Shown: positions 9,485 through 17,802, counted from the stretch's first letter. The stretch is DNA of 64,000 nt from Thalassotalea sp. LPB0316 (GCF_014898095.1 NZ_CP062946.1:2604001-2668000), one strand, 5' to 3'. Program-made: numbers and translations. Notes: generated from the sequence alone by a model not told the origin.

Positions 9485-9835
9485 ATGCTAAAAACAGTTG
9501 CAGATTTAGTGAAAATTGCGCGTGAAAACCTGCGTGTTATTGACGCCAAAACAGCCAAACAAGAGCTTGAAAGTAATCAAGGCTTACTTATCGATGTCAG
9601 AGAAACACCCGAATATCAAAATGCCCCCGTAAATGGCGCAATACATATTCCTCGAGGGATTTTAGAGCCAACGATGTTAGCTAAGTACGCCAACCCACAA
9701 TTGCCTATTTATTTGCATTGCGCATCGGGCGCGCGCGCAACATTTGCTGGCGAACAATTACAAAAACTAGGCTATGAACACGTTAATGTTATCAGTTGTA
9801 AAAGCGATGATATTAAGGCCGCTTTTGCGAGTTAA
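9485..9835 (+). CDS. rhodanese-domain sulfurtransferase
   Basis: A 116-residue single-domain rhodanese. The N-terminal CH2A-like stretch LLIDVRETPEYQNAPVNGAIHIPRG (residues 34-58) and the active loop with C79 in LHCASGAR are intact. Such proteins carry a cysteine persulfide and pass sulfane sulfur to thiols or cyanide. It has no signal peptide, so it is cytosolic, perhaps held near the membrane by the DUF2892 protein encoded just before it. The context with a YgaV-like repressor points to sulfide or sulfane-sulfur handling. Confidence 0.9.
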   Translation: MLKTVADLVKIARENLRVIDAKTAKQELESNQGLLIDVRETPEYQNAPVNGAIHIPRGILEPTMLAKYANPQLPIYLHCASGARATFAGEQLQKLGYEHVNVISCKSDDIKAAFAS

Positions 9836-9879
9836 GCTGAGCTCGGTTTAGTTATTTGATTGAACAAGAGATTAACGAA

Positions 9880-10188
9880 TTACTCGCTAACCTCTTGTTT
9901 TTGATTCTCGTTGTTTGACTGAACGGGTGATTGCGTTGAAGATGTTTTTGCGCTTTCTGCAAGTTGATGTAAATTCTCGTGTATTTTAAATAGCACAATC
10001 ATTAACTCACACCAAATTCTTCCGCCAATAGCCCCTGCTAATGCAATGCCCAAACCAGAAAAAACATTACCGTGCATGCGAGTCATCTCGCTAATCCCTG
10101 ATACAAGTGACACGAGCAATATCAACCAATAAACCGCAGTAATAATTTTGGGTGTTAGCATAGTGTCAAAAAAGAAAATCGATTTCAT
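9880..10188 (-). CDS. DUF4282 membrane protein
   Basis: A 102-residue protein with two hydrophobic helices (IITAVYWLILLVSLVSGI and GNVFSGLGIALAGAIGGRI) followed by WCELMIVLFKIHENL and a polar, glutamine-rich tail. This is the DUF4282 pattern. Its role is unknown. It stands alone, convergent with the rhodanese gene, and downstream of a short tandem duplication. Confidence 0.8.
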   Translation of the reverse strand: MKSIFFFDTMLTPKIITAVYWLILLVSLVSGISEMTRMHGNVFSGLGIALAGAIGGRIWCELMIVLFKIHENLHQLAESAKTSSTQSPVQSNNENQKQEVSE

Positions 10189-10232
10189 TGTTTATACCTT
10201 GTTGTCTGTCATTAATATTAAGTTTTCACTAT

Positions 10233-10264
10233 ATTCAACGCCTTCGGAATTCAACGCCTTCGGA
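10233..10264. repeat. tandem 2 x 16-bp duplication
   Basis: The unit ATTCAACGCCTTCGGA occurs twice without a gap, just downstream of the OmpW-like gene's stop and upstream of the DUF4282 gene. It probably arose by slippage. No function is apparent. Confidence 0.8.
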
Positions 10265-10285
10265 GTGTTACTTAACTTGCCATAA

Positions 10286-10948
10286 TTAAAAACTACGGCC
10301 AATCTCGAACTTGTAGACTGACATATCACTCGTTTTCGCGTGGTCTAAATCCACCCAAATTTGACTGTAACTCGCACGTATAAAGGTTGTATTGTCGAGA
10401 TTATAACGAGCACCAACACTTGCACTATAGCTAAACTCACTTTTGCTATAGGTAGCACTAAATCCTTCACAAATATAACCAAACCATGGATCCCACCAAC
10501 AAATATTAATTGGCGGCCCAGAAATAATATTTGAATCAATGTAGCTAAATCCTGCGCCACCTTGCAGATAAAATGAAAAGTTTTCCGGGCTAAAATAGTA
10601 AGTACCATGAAGCTGGGCATGCGTAATACTCGCCGTGTGATCGACGGTATCGACAACCTCGCCTTCGTCATCGACTAAGTTTGACAGATAGTCTTGCCGA
10701 CCCGTTAACCAATCAAACTCAACAGCAAATTGGCTACTGTAGTTATAAATAATATTAAAGCCAATACTGTAATCGCTATCGAAATCAACTGACGAGCCTT
10801 GCTGACCATCTATCGTAAAGCTGTCGTTAAAGCCGATGATGAAACTTGCTTCCGTTGTTTGCTCTCGCTGTTTAGCCTGACCTTGCGTGGCAACGAGTAT
10901 TAATGAGACAGAACTCATTACAGTGATAAGTTTTAAGATAGCTTTCAT
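10286..10948 (-). CDS. outer-membrane beta-barrel protein (OmpW/OprF-barrel-like)
   Basis: A 220-residue protein with a signal peptide (MKAILKLITVMSSVSLILVATQGQAK), alternating beta strands with aromatic girdles, and a C-terminal phenylalanine (YKFEIGRSF), the usual sorting signal for the BAM machine. The pattern suits a small 8-stranded barrel. A GPPINICWWDPWFGYICEG loop near residues 143-161 has two cysteines that could form a disulfide at the surface. The specific subfamily is not certain. Confidence 0.7.
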   Translation of the reverse strand: MKAILKLITVMSSVSLILVATQGQAKQREQTTEASFIIGFNDSFTIDGQQGSSVDFDSDYSIGFNIIYNYSSQFAVEFDWLTGRQDYLSNLVDDEGEVVDTVDHTASITHAQLHGTYYFSPENFSFYLQGGAGFSYIDSNIISGPPINICWWDPWFGYICEGFSATYSKSEFSYSASVGARYNLDNTTFIRASYSQIWVDLDHAKTSDMSVYKFEIGRSF

Positions 10949-10957
10949 GCTCCCCCC

Positions 10958-10975
10958 TTAATTCACTTGGTATTA
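10958..10975. repeat. solo end of a MITE-like element
   Basis: The 18 bases TTAATTCACTTGGTATTA match the right end of the palindromic element at 50348-50615. Only this end is present, so it is either a remnant or chance similarity in AT-rich DNA. Confidence 0.35.
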
Positions 10976-10991
10976 GTTTAAGTACAAGGCG

Positions 10992-11022
10992 AAAAAAAAG
11001 CTAACGCGATAGGTTAGCTTTT
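10992..11022 (-). terminator. terminator of the OmpA-like gene
   Basis: On the minus strand AAAAGCTAACC-loop-GTTAGCTTTTTTTT, about 30 bases after the OmpA-like stop. The stem ends in a run of eight T. Confidence 0.85.
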
Positions 11023-11048
11023 CTCTTTAACAACCAAATGATATTGGT

Positions 11049-12158
11049 TTAGCGTTTAACCGCTTCTTTTACTTGCGTTTCAACAACCGCTTGAATACGA
11101 CGATTGGTTTGATGTGCTTGTGATGTATCACTTGTATCAAGTAAACGCTCTTCACCATAACCGACAGCAGTTAAGCGCGCTGGATCAATGCCAAACTCGT
11201 TAACTAACTTAGCAACTACTGCGTCAGCGCGCTTTTGCGATAACTTTTTGTTGTATGCAGCAGCACCTTGCGAAGACGTATGACCTTCGATCACTAGGTT
11301 TACATGTGGGTATGTTTTTAAGAACTGTGCTGCGCGTTCAATCTCTGGCAAATACTCATCTTTAACAACCGCTTTGTTGTTATCAAAATTCACCATTAAT
11401 TCCATTTTCGCTGTTTTCTCGGTGAAAATAGTACAACCTTCAGCGTCAACTTTATCTGTCATTGGGGTATTTGCACATAAATCTAGTGAGTCAACAACAC
11501 CGTCGTTATCACTGTCTTTTACTTCAGGTTTTGGTGCAACCGCTGCTGCCGCTACTGGCGCAGCTTCTTGCACAGGCGCTGCTGATTTAGCAGGCTTTTT
11601 ACTCTCGACACCAAAGAAGTAAATTAAACCTAGCTTGGCACTTACATCCTTCATGTTGGCGTCAAACTGGTAATGACCTGAGCCCTCAACGTAACCGGCA
11701 AAGCGCTCGCTAAAGTAATGACGGTAACCAGCACCTAAATTTACTGATAAATCTTCGCTTTCTAAATCGATAATATCGAAACCACCTTTACCGTAAAAGC
11801 TTTGTGCATTTGGAAAGTAAAGCATGTCAAACGACGTTAATGAGCCGTTGTCGGCATCAAATGCATCTGACTTAGTGCCAACATCACTAAAATTTGTATA
11901 AGCAATACGACCTTCCCATTTAGGCGTAAAGCGATAACCTAATTCCAAACCCAAGCCAACCGCTTCATCTAAGGTTGAGTTGATATCTGGAGTTGCTTTT
12001 CGATCGTCGTCAGCTTTTAAATAACCACCGTGTAAACCACCGTAATAATGACCCACTAGATCATCGGCATTTGGTGTGTTTTCAGCATATACATTGGCAG
12101 TAAAAGCTGCTGCTACAATAAGCGCAGCACTACTTTTAACAAACTTTTGATTTTTCAT
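11049..12158 (-). CDS. OmpA-family porin/peptidoglycan-anchor protein
   Basis: A 369-residue outer-membrane protein. A signal peptide ends near ANVYA. An 8-stranded barrel fills residues about 30-180. A proline/alanine-rich linker follows, then a thrombospondin-type-3-like calcium motif (DSDNDGVVDSLDLC). The OmpA C-terminal domain has FDNNKAVVKDEY, VNLVIEGHTSS, LSQKRADAVVAKL and QTNRRIQAVVE, the last two holding the Asp/Arg that grip diaminopimelate. It ties the outer membrane to the cell wall. It has its own promoter region and terminator. Confidence 0.93.
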   Translation of the reverse strand: MKNQKFVKSSAALIVAAAFTANVYAENTPNADDLVGHYYGGLHGGYLKADDDRKATPDINSTLDEAVGLGLELGYRFTPKWEGRIAYTNFSDVGTKSDAFDADNGSLTSFDMLYFPNAQSFYGKGGFDIIDLESEDLSVNLGAGYRHYFSERFAGYVEGSGHYQFDANMKDVSAKLGLIYFFGVESKKPAKSAAPVQEAAPVAAAAVAPKPEVKDSDNDGVVDSLDLCANTPMTDKVDAEGCTIFTEKTAKMELMVNFDNNKAVVKDEYLPEIERAAQFLKTYPHVNLVIEGHTSSQGAAAYNKKLSQKRADAVVAKLVNEFGIDPARLTAVGYGEERLLDTSDTSQAHQTNRRIQAVVETQVKEAVKR

Positions 12159-12311
12159 TTTTCATTTCCCTGTGTATAGTTTTGCTCATATTGTACAAGA
12201 TATTGTTACAAATACACATTTTATTAACACGAATATTACACTTTTATATTTGTTAACTTTTTATTAACATTACAACTAAATTCATACATGCAGGTACCTC
12301 AAAGGATGAAA

Positions 12312-15092
12312 ATGGACAAGATAAAAATAAGCGGGATTTCACTAGCCGTTGCGCTAGCACTGGGTTTAACAGGCTGTAACAGCACCAATAACCAAACAGC
12401 AGCAACGCCAACTGCCGTTGAGCAACAAGTTCAGCATGAACTGACCTTTGTTCGAAACGTTGAAGGCATCAATGAATACACCATGAGCAACGGCCTAAAA
12501 GTGTTGCTTTTTAAAGACGATGCGCAACCCAAAACCTTAGTTAACATTACTTACCGCGTAGGCTCGGTACATGAAAACTATGGCGAAACAGGTATGGCCC
12601 ATTTGCTTGAACACATGCTATTTAAAGGCTCAACTAACTATCAAGAAATTGACAAAGAGTTTACCAAGCGCGGTATGGCGACAAATGCGACAACTTGGCT
12701 AGATCGCACTAACTATTTTGAAGTGTTTGAGTCAAACGAAGAAAACTTAGCTTGGTCTATTGGCATGGAAGCGGATCGCATGATCAATGCAACCTTCACG
12801 GAAGATGAGCTAAAAAGTGAAATGACGGTTGTTCGCAACGAAATGGAGCGCGGTGAAAACAACCCTATTCGCATTCTTATTTCTCGTATGTCATCAATGG
12901 CTCACTTATGGCACAACTATGGTAACTCAACCATTGGCGCACGCTCAGACGTAGAAAATTTCCCATTTTCAAAACTTCGCGCATTTTATAATAAACACTA
13001 TCGCCCAGATAATGCGGTTTTAACCATTGCCGGTCGCTTCGACGAAGAAAAAACCATTGCGTTAATCAATCAGCACTTTGGTAAAATTAAACAGCCAGAA
13101 ACACCGGTAGAAGCGCTATACACGCAAGAGCCGACTCAAGATGGTGAACGTGTAGTCAACCTTCGCCGTACAGGTGATTTACCGTATATTGGCTTAATGT
13201 ATCACGCCCCTTCTGGCTTGCATCAAGATGCAGCCGCACTTGAAGTGTTGATGGAAATTTTGTCTGACGACAAACGTGGCCGCTTACAAAAACAACTCGT
13301 TGAAACAGGTATTTCAAGCAGTGCCTTTGCTTTCTCTTTTATGCTCAAAGACAGCTCACAAATGATCTTTTTAGCCCAAGGGGAAAAAGGCGAAGACACC
13401 ACCGAACTGGAGCAATCACTATTAAAGATTGCTGAAAATATTGAAGAGCAACCGATCACTGAAGCAGAATTAAAAGCGGCAAAAGCTAAATTTGCTAAGC
13501 AAGCAGAGCAAGCCATGCGCAATGTTACGGGTATTGGCATGAATTTATCTGAATACATCGCTAAAGGTGATTACCGCCACGCCTTCTACTTTAGAGACCA
13601 AGTCGCCGAAGTGAAATTAGAAGATGTGCAACGCGTTGCTGAAACTTACTTGATTTCAAGTAACCGTACACTTGGTCGCTTTATTCCAACCGACAACCCT
13701 GAGCGCGCTGAAATCCCAGAAGCACCAGATATGGATGAATTATTAAAGGATTATAAAGGCAAAGCGCAAATTGTTGCCGGTGAAAACTACGACAACACGG
13801 TGGCAAACATTAAAGCACGTTTAGTAGAGAAAACATGGCCGCAAGGTACAGAGTTTATGTTCTATCCTAAGCAATTGCGCGGCGATGAAGTATTAATAAA
13901 AATGGAATTCCCTACGGGTACACCAGAAACTTTGCACGGAAAAGCAGCAGAAATTGAAGTGCTTGCTCAAATGTTGCAACTTGGCACAACAACCATGGAC
14001 AAGGCCGAGATTGCCGGCAAATTAGATGAGCTCAAATCATCAGTGCGTTTTTCAGCGTCGAGTTCAGGTTTAGGTGTAAATATCAAAACCGATAAAAACA
14101 ATATGAATGCGACACTCGACTTGGTTAAAGAAATGCTTACCAATTCAACATTTTCGCAAACTGAGCTTGATATATTAAAGCCAACCTTGATCGCCGGTTA
14201 TGAGTCTGAGCGCAAAGATCCGTCGTCAATTGCGAATAACAGCTTTAGAGCAACACTCAATAGCTACCCTAAAGGTCACCCACGTGCTCATCGCTCTATT
14301 GACGAAAGTATTGAGCAATTGCAAGCCTTGACTAGTGACAGCATTAAATCAGTATTTACTCAACACATGAATATTTCGAACGGTTATATTGCTGCTGTCG
14401 GTAATGTTGATGGCAAAGCACTTGAGGCAAAACTGCAAGACACGGTTGGCCACTTAGTGACTGACACCCCATATGAATACATGCCAGCTGCATACAAAGA
14501 TGTGCATGGTTTAACGGTTAGTCACAACACACCAGACAAAGCTAATGCCCAACTTTACGTGATCAATCCAACCCAATTAACAACCCAAGACGAAGATTAC
14601 CTAGCTACACAAATTGCCGCGGAAATCTTTGGCGGCAGTACCTTTACCTCTCGCTTAGGTAAACGTATTCGCGTAACTGAAGGCTATAGTTATTCAGTTG
14701 GTGGTAACATCAGCGTAAGTGATCGCAATGAGCCAGGTATTGTTTGGGGTTACGCAATATCAGCACCTGAAAACATGGACAATGTGATTGCCGCATACAA
14801 AGAAGAAATTGCCAAAGTTGTTAAAGATGGCTTTACCGAAGAAGAGTTTGAAACCGCAAAATCAAACTTTATTAATTCGCGTAAACGCCGTTGGGCAAGT
14901 GATAGTGCGATTTTAAGTATGTTGATCGATAACAAAGAAATTGATCGCGATATCGCCTACTACCCGATGCTTGATGAGAAGCTTAACACGCTTACCCTAG
15001 AAGATGTTAAAGCAGCCTTTATTAAGTACATGGCAACTAATGAAATTAACGTATTTAAAGCCGGTGATTTCGAAAAAGTAGCTGAACAATAA
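12312..15092 (+). CDS. M16 family zinc metallopeptidase, lipoprotein
   Basis: About 926 residues, with two M16 repeats. The lipobox LGLTGC near residue 23 predicts anchoring in the envelope facing the periplasm. The inverted zinc motif HLLEH lies near residue 100, and the third ligand probably lies in the following ENxxxRN region (VVRNEMERGENNP). The C-terminal half has the inactive-type M16 fold (FGGSTFTSRLGKRIR). The ATG at 12312 has AAAGGA five bases before it; ATGs at 12288 and 12306 are in frame with weaker signals. Such enzymes degrade or process peptides; the substrate is unknown. Confidence 0.9.
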   Translation: MDKIKISGISLAVALALGLTGCNSTNNQTAATPTAVEQQVQHELTFVRNVEGINEYTMSNGLKVLLFKDDAQPKTLVNITYRVGSVHENYGETGMAHLLEHMLFKGSTNYQEIDKEFTKRGMATNATTWLDRTNYFEVFESNEENLAWSIGMEADRMINATFTEDELKSEMTVVRNEMERGENNPIRILISRMSSMAHLWHNYGNSTIGARSDVENFPFSKLRAFYNKHYRPDNAVLTIAGRFDEEKTIALINQHFGKIKQPETPVEALYTQEPTQDGERVVNLRRTGDLPYIGLMYHAPSGLHQDAAALEVLMEILSDDKRGRLQKQLVETGISSSAFAFSFMLKDSSQMIFLAQGEKGEDTTELEQSLLKIAENIEEQPITEAELKAAKAKFAKQAEQAMRNVTGIGMNLSEYIAKGDYRHAFYFRDQVAEVKLEDVQRVAETYLISSNRTLGRFIPTDNPERAEIPEAPDMDELLKDYKGKAQIVAGENYDNTVANIKARLVEKTWPQGTEFMFYPKQLRGDEVLIKMEFPTGTPETLHGKAAEIEVLAQMLQLGTTTMDKAEIAGKLDELKSSVRFSASSSGLGVNIKTDKNNMNATLDLVKEMLTNSTFSQTELDILKPTLIAGYESERKDPSSIANNSFRATLNSYPKGHPRAHRSIDESIEQLQALTSDSIKSVFTQHMNISNGYIAAVGNVDGKALEAKLQDTVGHLVTDTPYEYMPAAYKDVHGLTVSHNTPDKANAQLYVINPTQLTTQDEDYLATQIAAEIFGGSTFTSRLGKRIRVTEGYSYSVGGNISVSDRNEPGIVWGYAISAPENMDNVIAAYKEEIAKVVKDGFTEEEFETAKSNFINSRKRRWASDSAILSMLIDNKEIDRDIAYYPMLDEKLNTLTLEDVKAAFIKYMATNEINVFKAGDFEKVAEQ

Positions 15093-15111
15093 TCGCGCTA
15101 AACGCAGGACG

Positions 15112-15137
15112 AAAATACCGGCTTTTGCCGGTATTTT
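15112..15137. terminator. bidirectional terminator between M16 peptidase and intI
   Basis: AATACCGGC-tttt-GCCGGTATT followed by T-runs on both strands. It ends the M16 transcript and probably also the intI transcript, which converges on it. Confidence 0.9.
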
Positions 15138-15138
15138 T

Positions 15139-16155
15139 TTATTCCGATTTTGATGGCGCCTGGTAAATACTCCACGACTTGGTTATCGCAGCTTTATCCC
15201 GATCAATTGGGCTCATGGTGCCCGAAGAATGACTGCCAATAACATGGGTATATATTTGCGTGGTTTTTAAATCTTTATGACCAAGTAACTCTTGCACGGT
15301 TCTTATATCCGCACCATTTTTGAGTAGCTGGGTAGCAAAAGTATGGCGAAATGTATGTGCCGTGACATGTTTAGTAATACCGCTTGTTTTAACTGCCTCT
15401 CTCAACGCTTTTGTTAGCGCGGTCCAATGCAGATGGTGCCGACAAAAGTAGCCATCGCTTGGATGCTTAGAACGATTTCTTGAAGGAAAAACATACTGCC
15501 ATTTAAAATCAGTTATTGCATATGGGTACTTTCTTGCAAGCCCACTAGGTAAGCTTGTTTTGCCCTCTCCTTCTGCAAGATCCTTTTGGTGAATTTGACT
15601 GACACGGACAATTTGATCTTTTAATTCAGGGACAAGTGATTGCGGTAACATCGTCACCCTATCCTTTTTCCCCTTGCCTCGAAAAACAAAAATTGATTGG
15701 TTTTCAAAATCAATATCTTTCACTCTTAGGCGAAGTAATTCAGCTTTGCGAAGGCCTGCACCATATAACATCGAAAACATGAGTTTATATGGCGGGTTAA
15801 GTAGCTCGATTAAACACAACGCTTCTTGGTTTGACAGCACAACAGGCACTCGTGTTGGCGCTTTTGCCCGAACCGTACCTTCGAGTAACGTGAGTTTGCG
15901 ATCAAACATATGCTTATACATAAAAACAATCGCACAAAGCGCTAAATTTTGTGTTGACGAAGTAACGCCCCGATTCACCGCTAAATAAGACAAAAAATTA
16001 CTGACTTCCTGCTCAGCCATATCAGCAGGATGACGCTTATTGTTATAAAGAATAAAGCGTTTGATCCAAGTTAAATAAGCTTTCTCTGTTTGAATACTGT
16101 AATGCTTTGTTCGCAACACCTGGCGAACACTTTCTAAGAACGGCGACTGGCCCAT
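15139..16155 (-). CDS. intI: integron integrase (tyrosine recombinase)
   Basis: A 338-residue integron integrase. It recombines folded single-stranded attC sites with attI. Catalytic residues are all there: R136 ([10 protein letters not shown]), H267 and R270 (TAHTFRHTF), H293 ([11 protein letters not shown]) and nucleophile Y302 (IYTHV). The integron-specific insertion at about 205-225 ([19 protein letters not shown]) separates it from Xer recombinases. An ATG at 16185 would add ten residues but falls inside the LexA box; [11 protein letters not shown] aligns with the start of Vibrio IntIA as I recall it. The protein looks intact, so the array may still be mobile. Confidence 0.96.
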   Translation of the reverse strand: MGQSPFLESVRQVLRTKHYSIQTEKAYLTWIKRFILYNNKRHPADMAEQEVSNFLSYLAVNRGVTSSTQNLALCAIVFMYKHMFDRKLTLLEGTVRAKAPTRVPVVLSNQEALCLIELLNPPYKLMFSMLYGAGLRKAELLRLRVKDIDFENQSIFVFRGKGKKDRVTMLPQSLVPELKDQIVRVSQIHQKDLAEGEGKTSLPSGLARKYPYAITDFKWQYVFPSRNRSKHPSDGYFCRHHLHWTALTKALREAVKTSGITKHVTAHTFRHTFATQLLKNGADIRTVQELLGHKDLKTTQIYTHVIGSHSSGTMSPIDRDKAAITKSWSIYQAPSKSE

Positions 16156-16171
16156 AACATCAAATCCATAT

Positions 16172-16191
16172 GACTGTATATACAAACAGTA
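16172..16191 (-). promoter_or_regulatory. LexA-type SOS box of intI
   Basis: CTGTATATACAAACAG at 16174-16189 fits the gammaproteobacterial SOS box CTG-N10-CAG, with favourable flanks (A before, TA after). It lies 19-34 bases before the chosen intI start and directly after the candidate -10, so LexA would block the promoter. LexA control of integron integrases is established for class 1 and Vibrio integrons. Confidence 0.85.
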
Positions 16192-16216
16192 TTATTACTA
16201 ATTTAACTTTTAGCAA
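16189..16216 (-). promoter_or_regulatory. candidate sigma-70 promoter of intI
   Basis: On the minus strand TTGCTA (16211-16216), a 16-base spacer and TAATAC (16189-16194). The LexA box begins at the -10. Prediction by eye. Confidence 0.55.
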
Positions 16217-16233
16217 ATTTTATTTGTTAAATA

Positions 16234-16255
16234 ATTACGCTGAATTCTCAGTAAT
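16234..16255. promoter_or_regulatory. imperfect copy of a 22-bp palindrome in the intI-attI gap
   Basis: Same 22-base element as at 16329-16350 except for three bases in its left arm. The right part GAATTCTCAGTAATATCC (16242-16259) is an exact 18-base repeat of 16337-16354. Together the two copies look like operators of an unidentified dimeric regulator. Confidence 0.6.
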
Positions 16256-16328
16256 ATCCTTAAGCAACCAACCTCCAAACATTAACGTATTAATTTAATT
16301 GATTTTTATCAGAAGATTACAGACCAGA

Positions 16329-16350
16329 ATTACTGAGAATTCTCAGTAAT
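16329..16350. promoter_or_regulatory. perfect 22-bp palindrome in the intI-attI gap
   Basis: Arms ATTACTGAGAA and TTCTCAGTAAT meet without a spacer. It lies about 95 bases from its imperfect copy, in the stretch where the cassette promoter Pc would be expected. No T-run follows, so it is not a terminator. Confidence 0.7.
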
Positions 16351-16436
16351 ATCCCACCTCCGAGTAAAATCGACTGCAAACACAATGATAAGTTGTTGAA
16401 TTAACGGTAGGTTCTGGTAGTTTAGAAAGGAAAGAA

Positions 16437-16480
16437 GTAGACGGACATTACTAAGACGTCTACATAATATACTGTTAGGT
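16437..16480 (+). other. attI recombination site
   Basis: The core GTTAGGT at 16474-16480 is the insertion point (G/TT) of the first cassette. Just before it an inverted repeat GTAGACG-13-CGTCTAC (16437-16463) may hold integrase-binding boxes. The outer limits of attI are not defined. The remaining gap 16192-16436 holds only the palindromes above and no gene. Confidence 0.75.
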
Positions 16481-16495
16481 GTTTATCAGGGGCAG

Positions 16496-16807
16496 ATGAA
16501 AAAATTAATATTGGTTTTCTTACTCTTAAGCTTTAATGCTTTTTCTATCGTTCCAAATGCAAAGTATTTCGAGGGTGAAGAGGCACGCATTTTAACTTTG
16601 AAAGCTCAATTAAATAATTTATCCCAATCTGAAGAAACTCCAGAGTTATTGAAATTAAAATCAAATATAAAAAGTGAAATTGAATTAATCGAAGAACGAT
16701 TGGCGTTATATAAAAAACTAGAAGCAGAACATTTGATTATGTACGCTAATCCAAATGGTGTAGATGTAAAAACACCTAACAAGAGAATAAATAGTGATTC
16801 ACAGTAG
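16496..16807 (+). CDS. cassette 1: secreted small protein
   Basis: A 103-residue protein with a signal peptide (MKKLILVFLLLSFNAFS) and a mature part that is mostly one charged helix (residues 28-78, leucine/glutamate/lysine-rich, probably a coiled coil). It is expected in the periplasm. I do not recognise a family. The last nine residues, NKRINSDSQ, are encoded by the attC site itself, so the native C-terminus was probably changed when the cassette formed. As first cassette it is the best placed for transcription from attI. Confidence 0.65.
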   Translation: MKKLILVFLLLSFNAFSIVPNAKYFEGEEARILTLKAQLNNLSQSEETPELLKLKSNIKSEIELIEERLALYKKLEAEHLIMYANPNGVDVKTPNKRINSDSQ

Positions 16808-16879
16808 TTTGTCATTTTTAGTTGCAAACAGCGCAATAAAATTGCCAAACTAAGCTCACACATTATTCAGGCGTTATAT
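16774..16879 (+). repeat. attC site 1 (type A, 106 bp)
   Basis: R'' ACCTAAC at 16774-16780, R' GTTATAT at 16873-16879. Imperfect inverted arms built around AGTAGTTTG and CAAACTA. Ends cassette 1 (16475-16873). Confidence 0.93.
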
Positions 16880-16912
16880 GCACTTGAGATTTATTCTGCC
16901 AAAAGGAATTAA

Positions 16913-17227
16913 ATGAAACTTTATCCATATTCGAAAATTGAAACATCTAACTTAAAGTCTTTATTACTTGCCGCAAGACTGTTAGGAATGTTCAGCTATA
17001 TCTTAATTGTAATTGCAATAGTCATTACAATCGCGGGATTCTCAACCGCTTTTTTTCAACCCTTTGACTTGGGTAGAGGTATGACAGCGACAATGTCTAA
17101 CTTAGCAGGAGGCTCTATTGTTATCGGCTTGTGGCTTATAGTCCCTTCATTGTTTTTATTAGCGTTTAGTGGAATATGCGCGGCAATTGTATCGTGTGAA
17201 AATAAATTTACTTCAAAAGTTAGTTAA
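16913..17227 (+). CDS. cassette 2: small membrane protein
   Basis: A 104-residue protein with two long hydrophobic helices (LGMFSYILIVIAIVITIAGF and LAGGSIVIGLWLIVPSLFLL, continuing into AFSGICAAIVS). It starts 34 bases into the cassette behind AAAGGAATTAA. No family recognised. Confidence 0.6.
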   Translation: MKLYPYSKIETSNLKSLLLAARLLGMFSYILIVIAIVITIAGFSTAFFQPFDLGRGMTATMSNLAGGSIVIGLWLIVPSLFLLAFSGICAAIVSCENKFTSKVS

Positions 17228-17233
17228 CTATGC

Positions 17234-17339
17234 ATATAACAAGAGAATAAATAGTGATTCACAGTAGTTTGTCATTTTTAGTTGCAAACAACGCAATAAA
17301 ATTGCCAAACTAGGCTCACACATTATTCAGGCGTTAGGT
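17234..17339 (+). repeat. attC site 2 (type A, 106 bp)
   Basis: R'' ATATAAC at 17234-17240, R' GTTAGGT at 17333-17339. Ends cassette 2 (16874-17333). Confidence 0.93.
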
Positions 17340-17357
17340 GAACTAAGGAAGGTTTAG

Positions 17358-17798
17358 ATGAAATCTCAAGTATTAAAGTTAATATCAATTTTGCCAATCG
17401 TAATTGTAACTAGTGCGAATGCAAATCACGCTGATGTAAAGCTCACTCATATCACCCCTGAAAAGTCAGACGCTCGTTGGATTAGAACTAAACAATTCAC
17501 ACCTCGATACCCTGTCGAGCTAGCAATGAAAGGTATTACAGGCTGCGGTGTATTTAAAGTTACTGTAGATGAAAACGGTAAAACAGATAATGTTGAATTA
17601 GTTAGTTCAATACCAAAGAAAGTCATTTATAAACCAGCAAAAAAGGTTATAAAAAGTTGGGCGTGGAAAAATATTTCTGGTGAGCCTAACCTAGTTGAAG
17701 AAAAACTTATTCGCTTAGACTTTTGTATGGGCGGTAAAACAGAAGCTGAAGCAAAAGCTAGGTGTGCTGAGCAAGCTAAATTAGAGTGTAGTGCGTAA
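17358..17798 (+). CDS. cassette 3: secreted TonB C-terminal-like domain protein
   Basis: A 146-residue protein with a signal peptide (ending TSANA) and a TonB C-terminal-type domain: TPRYPVELAMKGITGCGVFKVTVDENGKTDNVELV, residues 48-82, followed by helix KPAKKVIKSWAWK. It lacks the TonB membrane anchor and proline-rich spacer, so it cannot energise a receptor in the usual way; it may be a periplasmic domain that binds a partner. The tail holds a cysteine/alanine-rich helix (TEAEAKARCAEQAKLEC). AAGGAAGG precedes the ATG. Confidence 0.75.
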   Translation: MKSQVLKLISILPIVIVTSANANHADVKLTHITPEKSDARWIRTKQFTPRYPVELAMKGITGCGVFKVTVDENGKTDNVELVSSIPKKVIYKPAKKVIKSWAWKNISGEPNLVEEKLIRLDFCMGGKTEAEAKARCAEQAKLECSA

Positions 17799-17802
17799 GT
17801 TC

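Noticed and set aside
16156-16185. Upstream start of intI at 16185
   Set aside because: It lies inside the LexA box and the added ten residues do not match other integrases.
16192-16474. Cassette promoter Pc
   Set aside because: Several AT-rich hexamers can be paired as -35/-10, none clearly better than the others, so no promoter is called.
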